A stretch of 15,194 nucleotides of DNA from Desulfobulbaceae bacterium (lineage in GTDB: Bacteria > Desulfobacterota > Desulfobulbia > Desulfobulbales > DAOVSZ01), in contig DAOVSZ010000027.1 of the NCBI GenBank assembly GCA_030627725.1, positions 1-15,194 of the forward strand, written 5' to 3'. Positions 6,352 to 14,365 of the stretch are shown here, in pieces. How positions within the stretch are numbered: the stretch's first letter is position 1; every line of letters starts with the position of its first letter. The translations under genes were made by a program, and so were the position numbers. The notes beneath the pieces were generated by a model, which saw only the letters and a list, made by a program, of their open reading frames with translations, did no database searches and had not been told where the DNA came from.

Positions 6352-7388
6352 TGACGATAACGTGTACATCGGAATACGAAAAGATTTTTTAACTCGAAAC
6401 GCGCAACGCACAGGAAACGCACTAAATACTTCAAGCCAACCCTTTCCCTGACCAAGTCCAAGGTAACAGTAGCCTTGGCCCTTGCCTTTTCAGCCCCTTT
6501 TCGAAGGACCTCACGCAGTGAGGCCGGATCAGCGAGCAGGCGTTCTCGGGTTTCTCGTGCTTCACGGAAATTCTCCCACAGAATATCAACCAGTTCAAGC
6601 TTGATCCTGCCGTAGGCTGCGCCGCCGTTTATATACAGGTCACGGACTTCCTGAAGACGGTCCGCCGGGGCGAAGAGTTTGAAGATATTGTACAGGTTGC
6701 ACTTGTCCGGATCCTTGGGGTCCTCAACCGGGGCGGAATCCGTAACAATGGCCATGACCCTTTTTTTAAGCGCCTTTGCGTCAAGGAATATACCTATGGT
6801 GTTACCGTAGGACTTGGACATCTTCTGACCGTCAAGACCCGGGACCGTTGCCACGTCGTCATCGATCTCCGGTTCAGGGAGGACAAAGGTGTCTCCGAAG
6901 GTATTATTAAACTTTATTGCAATGTCTCGAGCCACCTCGACATGCTGTTTCTGGTCCTTTCCTATCGGTATTTTTTCCGCCTGATACATAAGCATGTCGG
7001 CAGCCATCAGGACCGGATAAGAAAACAGTCCGTGGCTTGCTGCAATTCCTTTTGCGATCTTGTCCTTATAGGAATGGCAACGCTCCAGGAGTCCCATCGG
7101 GGTCAGAGTTGAGAGAATCCAGGTCAGTTCCGTGACCTCGGGCACGTCCGACTGCACCCAGAAAATACACTTTTCCGGATCAAGCCCGAGGGCAATAAAA
7201 TCTGCTGCCGCATTCAGGGTGCCCTGTGCCAACGCCTCACGGTCATGCACTGACGTCATTGCATGGAGGTCAACGATAAAGGCATAGAGCTCTCCACGCT
7301 CCATATTGTTGATCATCGGACGCATCATGCCGAAATAGTTGCCGACATGCAGCTTCCCTGACGGTTGAATTCCAGAAAGTATCTTCAT
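6339..7388 (-). CDS. trpS: Tryptophanyl-tRNA synthetase with unusual C-terminal tail
   Basis: This is a predicted 349-residue class Ic synthetase that charges tRNA-Trp. The HIGH-type motif is PSGKLHVGN (residues 9-17) and the KMSKS loop is GQKMSKSYGN (KMSKS about 189-193). YPVLMAADML and GKDQKQHVE are further family blocks. ATG 7388 is supported by AGAGGA a few bases upstream. The family core ends near residue 319 (LVRERVGL). About 30 further residues, rich in Arg, Phe, Val and Cys, are encoded by repeat-like spacer DNA and stop inside the G-rich heptamer array. This suggests the original stop was lost. The gene follows dnaK on the same strand but lies behind a strong terminator; its own promoter is not evident in the short spacer 7389-7437. 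Confidence 0.95.
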   Translation of the reverse strand: MKILSGIQPSGKLHVGNYFGMMRPMINNMERGELYAFIVDLHAMTSVHDREALAQGTLNAAADFIALGLDPEKCIFWVQSDVPEVTELTWILSTLTPMGLLERCHSYKDKIAKGIAASHGLFSYPVLMAADMLMYQAEKIPIGKDQKQHVEVARDIAIKFNNTFGDTFVLPEPEIDDDVATVPGLDGQKMSKSYGNTIGIFLDAKALKKRVMAIVTDSAPVEDPKDPDKCNLYNIFKLFAPADRLQEVRDLYINGGAAYGRIKLELVDILWENFREARETRERLLADPASLREVLRKGAEKARAKATVTLDLVRERVGLKYLVRFLCVARFELKNLFVFRCTRYRHPDP

Positions 7389-7437
7389 CTTATCCTCTTT
7401 TATAAAAAAACTCACACAGAGGTCACAGAGACCGCAG

Positions 7438-7478
7438 AAAAAAAGGGAAGCGCAAAAAGGTGTTCCCATGCGCTTCCC
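7438..7478 (-). terminator. Intrinsic terminator of dnaK
   Basis: On the minus strand GGGAAGCGCA and TGCGCTTCCC form a perfect 10-bp stem, followed at once by seven T. It begins about 42 bases after the dnaK stop. It should end the grpE-dnaK transcript before trpS. Confidence 0.9.
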
Positions 7479-7519
7479 TGAAGAGTCGAAAAACTGTTTT
7501 GTCTTCGGTTCCGACCGCT

Positions 7520-9457
<1,938 letters not shown>

Positions 9458-9539
9458 AGATAATGCTCCTTAAAAGTAAGAGTACCGAAAAAACGAATAT
9501 TTTTCCCCAGTACCCGTAAACAAAAAATATATTTTATTC

Positions 9540-9692
9540 GTAACTATTCAGGTGGAGCCAAATACATGGCCTAAACACCATCCTGTAACTGTTCAGCAGT
9601 GCCCCAGATGTGCACAAGCAGGCTGGAGAACTATAGTTGGCCTATGTGAGCCAGCCTGATCGTGTGCAGATGGGGTGCTGCTGAAGAGTTAC
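9540..9692 (+). mobile_element. IS66-type MITE between grpE and dnaK
   Basis: This 153-bp element has the same design as 3614-3770. A 45-bp extension starts GTAACTATTCAGG (9540). The 108-bp inverted-repeat core (9585-9692) runs from GTAACTGTTCAGCAG to CTGCTGAAGAGTTAC. The core arms match nearly throughout, meeting around ACTATAG in the middle. Flanking octamers TTTTATTC (9532-9539) and TATTCTTC (9693-9700) agree at 6 of 8 positions, which may be a decayed target duplication. The right end completes the grpE stop codon (TA from grpE, G from the element). Confidence 0.8.
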
Positions 9693-10297
9693 TATTCTTC
9701 CGTATCTCCCTTGGACACAACAACCTTTGCCGCCCTGATCAACCTGTCCTTGAGCATGTAGCCTTTCTGAAATTCCTGCAGGACATGATTCTCCGGCACC
9801 TCGCTGCTCGCCTCCATGACCATCGCCTCATGAAAATTCGGATCAAAGGGCTCACCCAGACTTGCAACAGATTCCAGGCCGAATTTCTTCAGGACCGACA
9901 AGAGGTTGTCCATTATCATTTCAACCCCTTCCTGTAAGACCGCAATATCATCGGTATTCCGGCCCTGTTCTACTGCACGCTCGAGGTTGTCGAGCGAAGG
10001 GAGCAGCTCCTTCAAGATATTTTCTTCTGCAAATTTCAGAGCGGTACTCTTCTCCCGATCCATTCTCTTCTTATAATTCTCAAACTCAGCGGCAAGGCGG
10101 AGCAGTTTATCCTGGAGCTCGGCAGTCTCTTCCCTGCATTTTTCAATAGTGTCTCCAGCCTCTTCATGCTCTTCCGGCGCATCCTCTGCTACTGCGGCTT
10201 CTTCCTCAAGCAAGGTCTCTTCACTCTCCTCCTCAACAGATATATTCTTCTTCTCTGCAACCTCTTTTTTCACGGCTGCTTTTTTTCTTGGCGCCAC
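9692..10297 (-). CDS. grpE: Nucleotide exchange factor GrpE
   Basis: This is a predicted 201-residue co-chaperone that speeds ADP release from DnaK. The N-terminus is Lys/Ala- then Glu-rich and probably disordered. A long coiled coil follows (EELQDKLLRLAAEFENYKKRM-like region), then helices around LLPSLDNLERAVEQ. The beta-wing carries the family signature GYMLKDRLIRAAKVVVSK close to the C-terminus. The GTG at 10297 is chosen because AGGAGG lies five bases upstream; the open frame extends to 10417 but without family likeness. The ribosome-binding site directly abuts a solo MITE end (10307-10321). The stop is TAG, whose G is the first base of the downstream MITE, and it is followed in frame by TAA from the element. 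It is the first gene of a grpE-dnaK unit. Confidence 0.96.
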   Translation of the reverse strand: MAPRKKAAVKKEVAEKKNISVEEESEETLLEEEAAVAEDAPEEHEEAGDTIEKCREETAELQDKLLRLAAEFENYKKRMDREKSTALKFAEENILKELLPSLDNLERAVEQGRNTDDIAVLQEGVEMIMDNLLSVLKKFGLESVASLGEPFDPNFHEAMVMEASSEVPENHVLQEFQKGYMLKDRLIRAAKVVVSKGDTEE

Positions 10298-10306
10298 TAC
10301 TTCCTC

Positions 10307-10321
10307 CTGCTGAATAGTTAC
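10307..10321 (-). repeat. Solo MITE end upstream of the grpE ribosome-binding site
   Basis: GTAACTATTCAGCAG on the minus strand is identical to the outer end of the element at 13131-13282. It runs directly into GGAGG, so the last bases of this motif form part of the grpE Shine-Dalgarno sequence. No matching second end or target duplication was found, so it may be a remnant of excision or partial deletion. Confidence 0.6.
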
Positions 10322-10414
10322 ATCAAACGTACATTCAATCCTGCAGAGCCGAGAACGGGCCGCAACATCGATTAAATCAAAAGAAAAACCACATGTTTCC
10401 CGAATTGTTTGCAA

Positions 10415-10442
10415 CAATAAGTATGGCTTATTTCTTTGTCAA
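10415..10442 (-). promoter_or_regulatory. Sigma-70-type promoter for grpE-dnaK
   Basis: A consensus -35 box TTGACA (10442-10437, minus strand) is followed after 16 bases by TTATTG, or after 17 by TATTGT. The transcript would start near 10407 and have a leader of about 110 nt before the GTG at 10297. No sigma-32 or CIRCE sequence is recognised. Confidence 0.45.
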
Positions 10443-10489
10443 GACTGGTTTTCCGGATTTATAATCAATTTTAACTTTAGAAATTCGTA

Positions 10490-10495
10490 TATAAT
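10490..10495 (+). promoter_or_regulatory. -10 box of the carbonic-anhydrase-like gene
   Basis: TATAAT is a perfect -10 hexamer. The matching -35 region (about 10467-10474, AT-rich) is poor. The start would lie near 10502, giving a leader of about 66 nt to ATG 10568. This promoter is back to back with that of grpE. Confidence 0.4.
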
Positions 10496-10567
10496 TCGAT
10501 AATGAAGAAAAGGAAGAATTCTAAATTTCGACCACACTCACACCAATTTGATAAGAGGTGCAGGCAC

Positions 10568-11404
10568 ATGAAAAAGATGCTCGTAACCATCATCCTGACT
10601 CTCCCCTTGCTTCTGCTGTTCCCCGGGCCATGTCAGACTAAAATGCTGCCTGTAAAAAAATTGCGCGCCGGAATGCCGCCGTATCAGATTATTAAGGAGA
10701 TTGTCACCTCCAACAGTACAGCAACAAAAAACAGCGTTCTTCACTCCCCTCGTGCTGAAAAACCTCATGTCCCTTACATAACCTGGCTGGCGGATTCCGA
10801 TGACAGGATACAGGCGAATCTCATTCTCGCCAACCCGCAGAACAGACTCTATGCGGTCCGCAACCTGGGGAACCAACTGGTCCTGTCTGCCGGCGCTATA
10901 GACTATGGCGTCCTTGAACTCCTGACCCCCGTCCTTCTGATCACCGGCAATACAGACAACAGCGCTGTCAGTATGTTCATGAATGGATACCGGAAAATGC
11001 CGGAAGACATCCGCAGAGACCTTGACCACCTCCATATTCCACTTTCTCAACCCGCCGAGGAAGATGAAGCGGAAGCAGATTTCGAGACCAGACAACTGTA
11101 TAATGTTGAACGTAATGTTGACTATCAGGTTGAACTGGCGACCAACCGTTATAAATACAGGATACGTGAAGGACGACTGGTCATTATCGGTGGCATTATC
11201 GATCTTACAAATGCCTATGGGAACGGACCCGAGAAGTTGACTATCATCAATATTAATGGGGTCAAGAAGAGCGACCAGCTAAGAAAAATGCAGGAAACAT
11301 CTCTGGTCGGATCAAAACTCATCAATGTCCTTGGCAGAAAACGACCGATGATACCAGGGGACAGGGGAGAGGGGACAGGGGACAGCAAAAAGAAGAAAAA
11401 ATAA
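10568..11404 (+). CDS. Exported beta-carbonic-anhydrase-like protein lacking zinc ligands
   Basis: This is a predicted 278-residue protein. Residues 1-22 form a signal peptide (MKKMLVTIILTLPLLLLF), so it is likely periplasmic. The rest follows the beta-carbonic anhydrase fold: LADSDDR where the family has CSDSR, YAVRNLGNQ for the FVVRNAGN block, GAIDYGVLEL for the GSIEYAV block, LLITGNTDNSAV for the LGHxxCGAV block, and a closing VIIGGIIDLTNAYG. The three zinc ligands Cys, His and Cys are Asp76, Asn128 and Asn131 here. The Asp-Arg dyad (D78, R80) is kept. It is therefore probably not a carbonic anhydrase; a binding or structural role is inferred only. ATG 10568 has AAGAGG upstream; ATG 10502 would place 22 basic residues before the signal peptide. 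The 3' end is built from a G-rich heptamer array, giving a PGDRGEGTGDSKKKKK tail. Confidence 0.75.
   Translation: MKKMLVTIILTLPLLLLFPGPCQTKMLPVKKLRAGMPPYQIIKEIVTSNSTATKNSVLHSPRAEKPHVPYITWLADSDDRIQANLILANPQNRLYAVRNLGNQLVLSAGAIDYGVLELLTPVLLITGNTDNSAVSMFMNGYRKMPEDIRRDLDHLHIPLSQPAEEDEAEADFETRQLYNVERNVDYQVELATNRYKYRIREGRLVIIGGIIDLTNAYGNGPEKLTIININGVKKSDQLRKMQETSLVGSKLINVLGRKRPMIPGDRGEGTGDSKKKKK
11357..11385. repeat. G-rich heptamer array (GGGGACA type)
   Basis: Four GGGG runs separated by exactly three bases (ACA, AGA, ACA), then ACAG. This is a textbook G-quadruplex pattern on the plus strand. It lies inside the last codons of the carbonic-anhydrase-like gene and ends 17 bases before its stop codon. 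Confidence 0.85.
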
Positions 11405-11419
11405 TCAATCGTCATTAAC

Positions 11420-11429
11420 GTAACTATTC
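11420..11429 (+). repeat. Possible solo MITE end
   Basis: GTAACTATTC equals the first ten bases of the MITE outer end, but the sequence then diverges (TTGATG). It lies between two convergent genes. Ten bases could match by chance, although the same decamer occurs five other times in this window. Confidence 0.3.
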
Positions 11430-11476
11430 TTGATGAATTCTCATGGAAACGAACTTGTGAGACCATCATTCGAAAA

Positions 11477-12325
11477 CTACTGAAACAGCCGCCGGCACCT
11501 GCTCCCGGCCGCAACCGCCAGATAGACCGCCCCGGCAATCAGAATGATCGTGGGTCCGCTCGGCAGATCATAGGAATAACTGACCGCAAGCCCGGAGGTA
11601 ATAAATACCATACATAATATTCCCGCCACCACCATCATCTGCCACATCTTCCTGGCAAAATGATTGGCAACTGCCGCCGGCAGGGTCAGAAGCGCCACGA
11701 CCATCACGATTCCAACGACTCTCACCAGAAGAACTATGGTAAGCGCGGTCATACAGAGCAGGACAATATAATACAGTCCCGCCGGAATCCCCCGTAGCCT
11801 CGCATTCTCCTCATCAAAACAGACTGCAAGAAGCGTGTTGTAAAAAAAGCCGCCAATGCCGACAACGAGCAGGTCCAGGGCAGTCACCAGCCACAGGTCT
11901 TTCTGTGAGATGAGCAGGATATTGCCGAAAAGATAGCTCATAGGGTCAACAAAGCCAGGTGTCTTGGCAATAAAAAGCAGGCCGACAGCCATGCCGACCG
12001 CCCATAACGTGCCTATGACCGTATCCTCACGCTGCCTGGCATACATACTAACCAGGCCGATAACAATTGCGGCAGCCAAGGCCGCGCATATGGCCCCGTA
12101 TAAAGGGTCAAACCAGGCAATACCGACCTTTCTCTGTAAATAAAGCCCGACCCCGATGCCACCGAGTACGCAATGGGAAATAGCGCCTGCAATATAGGTT
12201 ATCCTCCGGGTGACAATATAGGTCCCGACAATGCCGAAGGAGATACTTGCAAGAATGCCGACAAAAAAGGCATAACGAAAAAAAGAGACATCAGGATCAG
12301 TGAGGAGTGCCAGCAGATCAGCCAT
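11477..12325 (-). CDS. Metal ABC transporter permease (ZnuB/MntB/TroC type)
   Basis: This is a predicted 282-residue integral membrane subunit with about eight hydrophobic segments, the usual size for ABC-3 family permeases that import zinc, manganese or iron. Family features are GIVGTYIVTRRITYIAGAISH near the N-terminus (the His and the AGAIxH block are typical), GISQKDLW-like and FDEENARLRGIPAG in the middle, and VVGIVMVVALLTLPAAVA with the conserved Leu-Pro-Ala near the last third. ATG 12325 overlaps the end of the ATPase gene by eight bases (ATGGCTGA), so the two are translationally coupled; a GGGGG stretch lies upstream. The metal cannot be told from sequence. No solute-binding protein gene accompanies the pair. 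Confidence 0.9.
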   Translation of the reverse strand: MADLLALLTDPDVSFFRYAFFVGILASISFGIVGTYIVTRRITYIAGAISHCVLGGIGVGLYLQRKVGIAWFDPLYGAICAALAAAIVIGLVSMYARQREDTVIGTLWAVGMAVGLLFIAKTPGFVDPMSYLFGNILLISQKDLWLVTALDLLVVGIGGFFYNTLLAVCFDEENARLRGIPAGLYYIVLLCMTALTIVLLVRVVGIVMVVALLTLPAAVANHFARKMWQMMVVAGILCMVFITSGLAVSYSYDLPSGPTIILIAGAVYLAVAAGSRCRRLFQ

Positions 12326-13103
12326 GCTCGTGCCCCCCTTCCGCGCAGCGATGATCGTGGCGGACCATCCTGAAATCACCCCCGTATATCTCCTGGATGA
12401 CTTCCCCTGTAATCAGGCTGGTCGGATGGACCACGACCTGATGGTTGACACAGACAACAGACTTGAAGAATTGAGACACAAAACCAAGATCATGGGTGGC
12501 CATCAAAATGGTCATCCTGGTGTTTAATTCCTGCAGGAGCTCAAAGAGATCAACCTCTGTCTTTGCATCGATATTGGCGGTCGGTTCATCAAGAATGAGC
12601 ATCCTGGTAGCTGATGCCAGGGCCCGGGCAATCAGGACCCGCTGCTGCTGACCGCCGGAAAGTGTTGCAAAGGAACGGTCAGCGGTATCGATGAGCCGCA
12701 TCTCTTCCAGGGCCGAAAGCGCCGCCTCTCGGTCAGACCTCGCATAACGGCCGCTGCGATTCCCCCCTAGCCGGCCCATCAGAACAACATCAAGGACAGT
12801 AACAGGAAAAAGCGGATCATAGCGAGCATATTGAGGAACATATCCGACCTGAAGACGCGTAACCCGGGGGTTGCCGCCAAAAAGCCGAATCTCACCCCTG
12901 TCCGGCTGCAGAAGACCGAGAATAAGCTTTATAAGCGTTGTCTTACCGCCGCCGTTAGGACCGACAATGCAGACGGAATCATGGGCTTCAACGGTCAGAT
13001 TCACTCCGGCAAGCCCCGGAATCCCTTCATAGGAAAAATCAAGGTCCCTGATCGTGATAACCGGCTCCTTGTCTCCGCGTTTGCTGCTTGGTTTTTCTCT
13101 CAT
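12318..13103 (-). CDS. Metal ABC transporter ATP-binding protein (ZnuC/MntA type)
   Basis: This is a predicted 261-residue ATPase that powers the adjoining permease. Walker A is GPNGGGKTT (about 48-56), the Q loop is VPQYARYD, the signature is LSGGQQQR (about 148-155), Walker B is MLILDEPTANID, and the switch His is in MATHD. The C-terminus is His-rich (VRHDHRCAEGGHEHG), which fits a metal-linked regulatory or binding tail. ATG 13103 is taken as the start, but it has no visible ribosome-binding site. The frame stays open upstream into the MITE, with a GTG at 13148. The MITE ends only 27 bases before the ATG, so the element may have displaced or now supplies the upstream signals. Confidence 0.92.
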   Translation of the reverse strand: MREKPSSKRGDKEPVITIRDLDFSYEGIPGLAGVNLTVEAHDSVCIVGPNGGGKTTLIKLILGLLQPDRGEIRLFGGNPRVTRLQVGYVPQYARYDPLFPVTVLDVVLMGRLGGNRSGRYARSDREAALSALEEMRLIDTADRSFATLSGGQQQRVLIARALASATRMLILDEPTANIDAKTEVDLFELLQELNTRMTILMATHDLGFVSQFFKSVVCVNHQVVVHPTSLITGEVIQEIYGGDFRMVRHDHRCAEGGHEHG

Positions 13104-13130
13104 CACGATGTCTGCATTGGATTTCGGATT

Positions 13131-13282
13131 GTAACTATTCAGCAGCACCCCATCTGCACACGATCAGGCTGGTTCACATAGGACTACTATAGTTCTCCAG
13201 CCTGCTTGTGCACATCTGGAGCACTGCTGAACAGTTACGGTCTGGAGTTTGGGCATGTTTCTCGCCTACGCTGAATAGTTAC
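13131..13282 (-). mobile_element. IS66-type MITE upstream of the metal transporter genes
   Basis: This 152-bp element has its extension on the right, so it is inverted relative to the copies at 3614 and 9540. Outer ends are GTAACTATTCAGC (13131) and GCTGAATAGTTAC (ending 13282), a perfect 13-bp inverted repeat. The 108-bp core is 13131-13238, with an inner end GAACAGTTAC. Flanking octamers TTCGGATT (13123-13130) and CTCGGATT (13283-13290) agree at 7 of 8 positions, as expected for an 8-bp target duplication. No reading frame is present. Confidence 0.85.
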
Positions 13283-13305
13283 CTCGGATTTCGAATATCT
13301 TTGAC

Positions 13306-13318
13306 TAGCTCAGAGCTA
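13306..13318. other. Short palindrome downstream of dus
   Basis: TAGCTCAGAGCTA is a perfect 6-bp stem with a one-base centre, 37 bases past the dus stop. No T tract follows on the minus strand, so it is at best a weak terminator. Confidence 0.25.
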
Positions 13319-13354
13319 AAGTATTACACGCGAACTCCATTTTTTCCAGATAAA

Positions 13355-14365
13355 TCACACTGCTATGGAAATTTCTGAAGAATGTTTCGCAAAATAATCC
13401 ATCGCTCGAGAAACCGCCTCATCAACTGTCTCCGCCGTCTGGACCACTGACGCAAGATAATGCCCGAACCTGAAGTTCCGCGCAAAATAATGCGTAAACT
13501 CCTTCAGCCTTCCTAATCTGCGCTCAGCCGGAAAATGTTCTTTAAGCAAACCGACGAAAAGCAGGTATGTCTCATCAAGATGAACGGTGAAAGATCTTTC
13601 AGGCTCAATTGTCTTCTGAAAGATCCAGGGCATGGCCGCTGCTGCCCTGCCTATCATGACACCGTCACATTCCGACTCCTCCAGACGGGTGTAGACGTCC
13701 CGAAATGAAGCTATATCACCGTTGCCGATCACCGGTATTGACAACTCCTTCTTCAGCATCCCCACGTACTGCCAGCGGGCCCTTCGCTTCAGTTTCTCTC
13801 TGACAAGGCGAGGATGGAGCGTCACCGCATCTATGCCCTCCTCTGCAAGCATTAACGAAAAACGTACCGTCTCTTCAAAATCCTCTTTCCAGCCGAGCCG
13901 GATCTTGACGGTCAGCGGTCGTTCGGTCACCTTCCTGCAGACTGCCACCACCTTTCTTGCCACGGCAGGATCACGCATAAGCGCTGAACCACACCCTTGT
14001 CTCCGGATCACAGGAGCGCTGCATCCCATGTTAATATCAAAACCGTCAGGACCTTGTCCGGTCTCCTCCCAGACATTTTCCAGGTGGCAAATCGCGCCTG
14101 CCATACTCTCCGGGTCATTCCCCATGAGCTGATAAAAAAAAGGCCTCTCGTTCGGCAGGAAATTGATAAAAAAAGAAGTTGCCGGTTTTTCATGCAGGAC
14201 CCGGCGGGAAGAAAGCATCTCAGAGACATAAAGCCCGCAGCCGCCAAAACCGGCAATAAGCTGGCGCAAGGCAATATGCGTCACTCCTGCCATTGGCGCA
14301 AGTATAAGAGGAGGGTCAATAACAACCTGACGGATATGGAGAGGTTTCAACGTACTGGCCTGCAT
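13355..14365 (-). CDS. dus: tRNA-dihydrouridine synthase (Dus family)
   Basis: This is a predicted 336-residue flavoenzyme that reduces uridines in tRNA D-loops with NADPH and FMN. The TIM-barrel start LILAPMAGVTHIALRQL carries the FMN-binding APMxGVT block. DINMGCSAPVIRRQGCGSALM holds the catalytic Cys in GCS (the family usually has GCP). VKIRLGW supplies the conserved Lys. TLHPR and PVIGNGDIAS follow, with GVMIGRAAAAMPWIF at the phosphate-binding end. A helical C-terminal tRNA-binding region completes it. Its ATG overlaps the stop of the upstream LysR gene as TAATG, so the two are translationally coupled. The TLHPR block is slightly altered from the usual LHGRT, and which uridine it modifies cannot be told. 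Confidence 0.93.
   Translation of the reverse strand: MQASTLKPLHIRQVVIDPPLILAPMAGVTHIALRQLIAGFGGCGLYVSEMLSSRRVLHEKPATSFFINFLPNERPFFYQLMGNDPESMAGAICHLENVWEETGQGPDGFDINMGCSAPVIRRQGCGSALMRDPAVARKVVAVCRKVTERPLTVKIRLGWKEDFEETVRFSLMLAEEGIDAVTLHPRLVREKLKRRARWQYVGMLKKELSIPVIGNGDIASFRDVYTRLEESECDGVMIGRAAAAMPWIFQKTIEPERSFTVHLDETYLLFVGLLKEHFPAERRLGRLKEFTHYFARNFRFGHYLASVVQTAETVDEAVSRAMDYFAKHSSEISIAV

Noticed and set aside
9540..10321. grpE as cargo of a composite transposon bounded by the end at 9540 and the inverted end at 10321
   Set aside because: The ends are in the right orientation, but the outer octamers TTTTATTC and ATCAAACG do not match, and the 9540-9692 element is complete by itself.
13131..13238. 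Promoter within the MITE (TATAGT near the centre) for the metal transporter
   Set aside because: The hexamer at the -35 distance is poor, and the same bases are part of the conserved palindrome centre, so there is no independent support.
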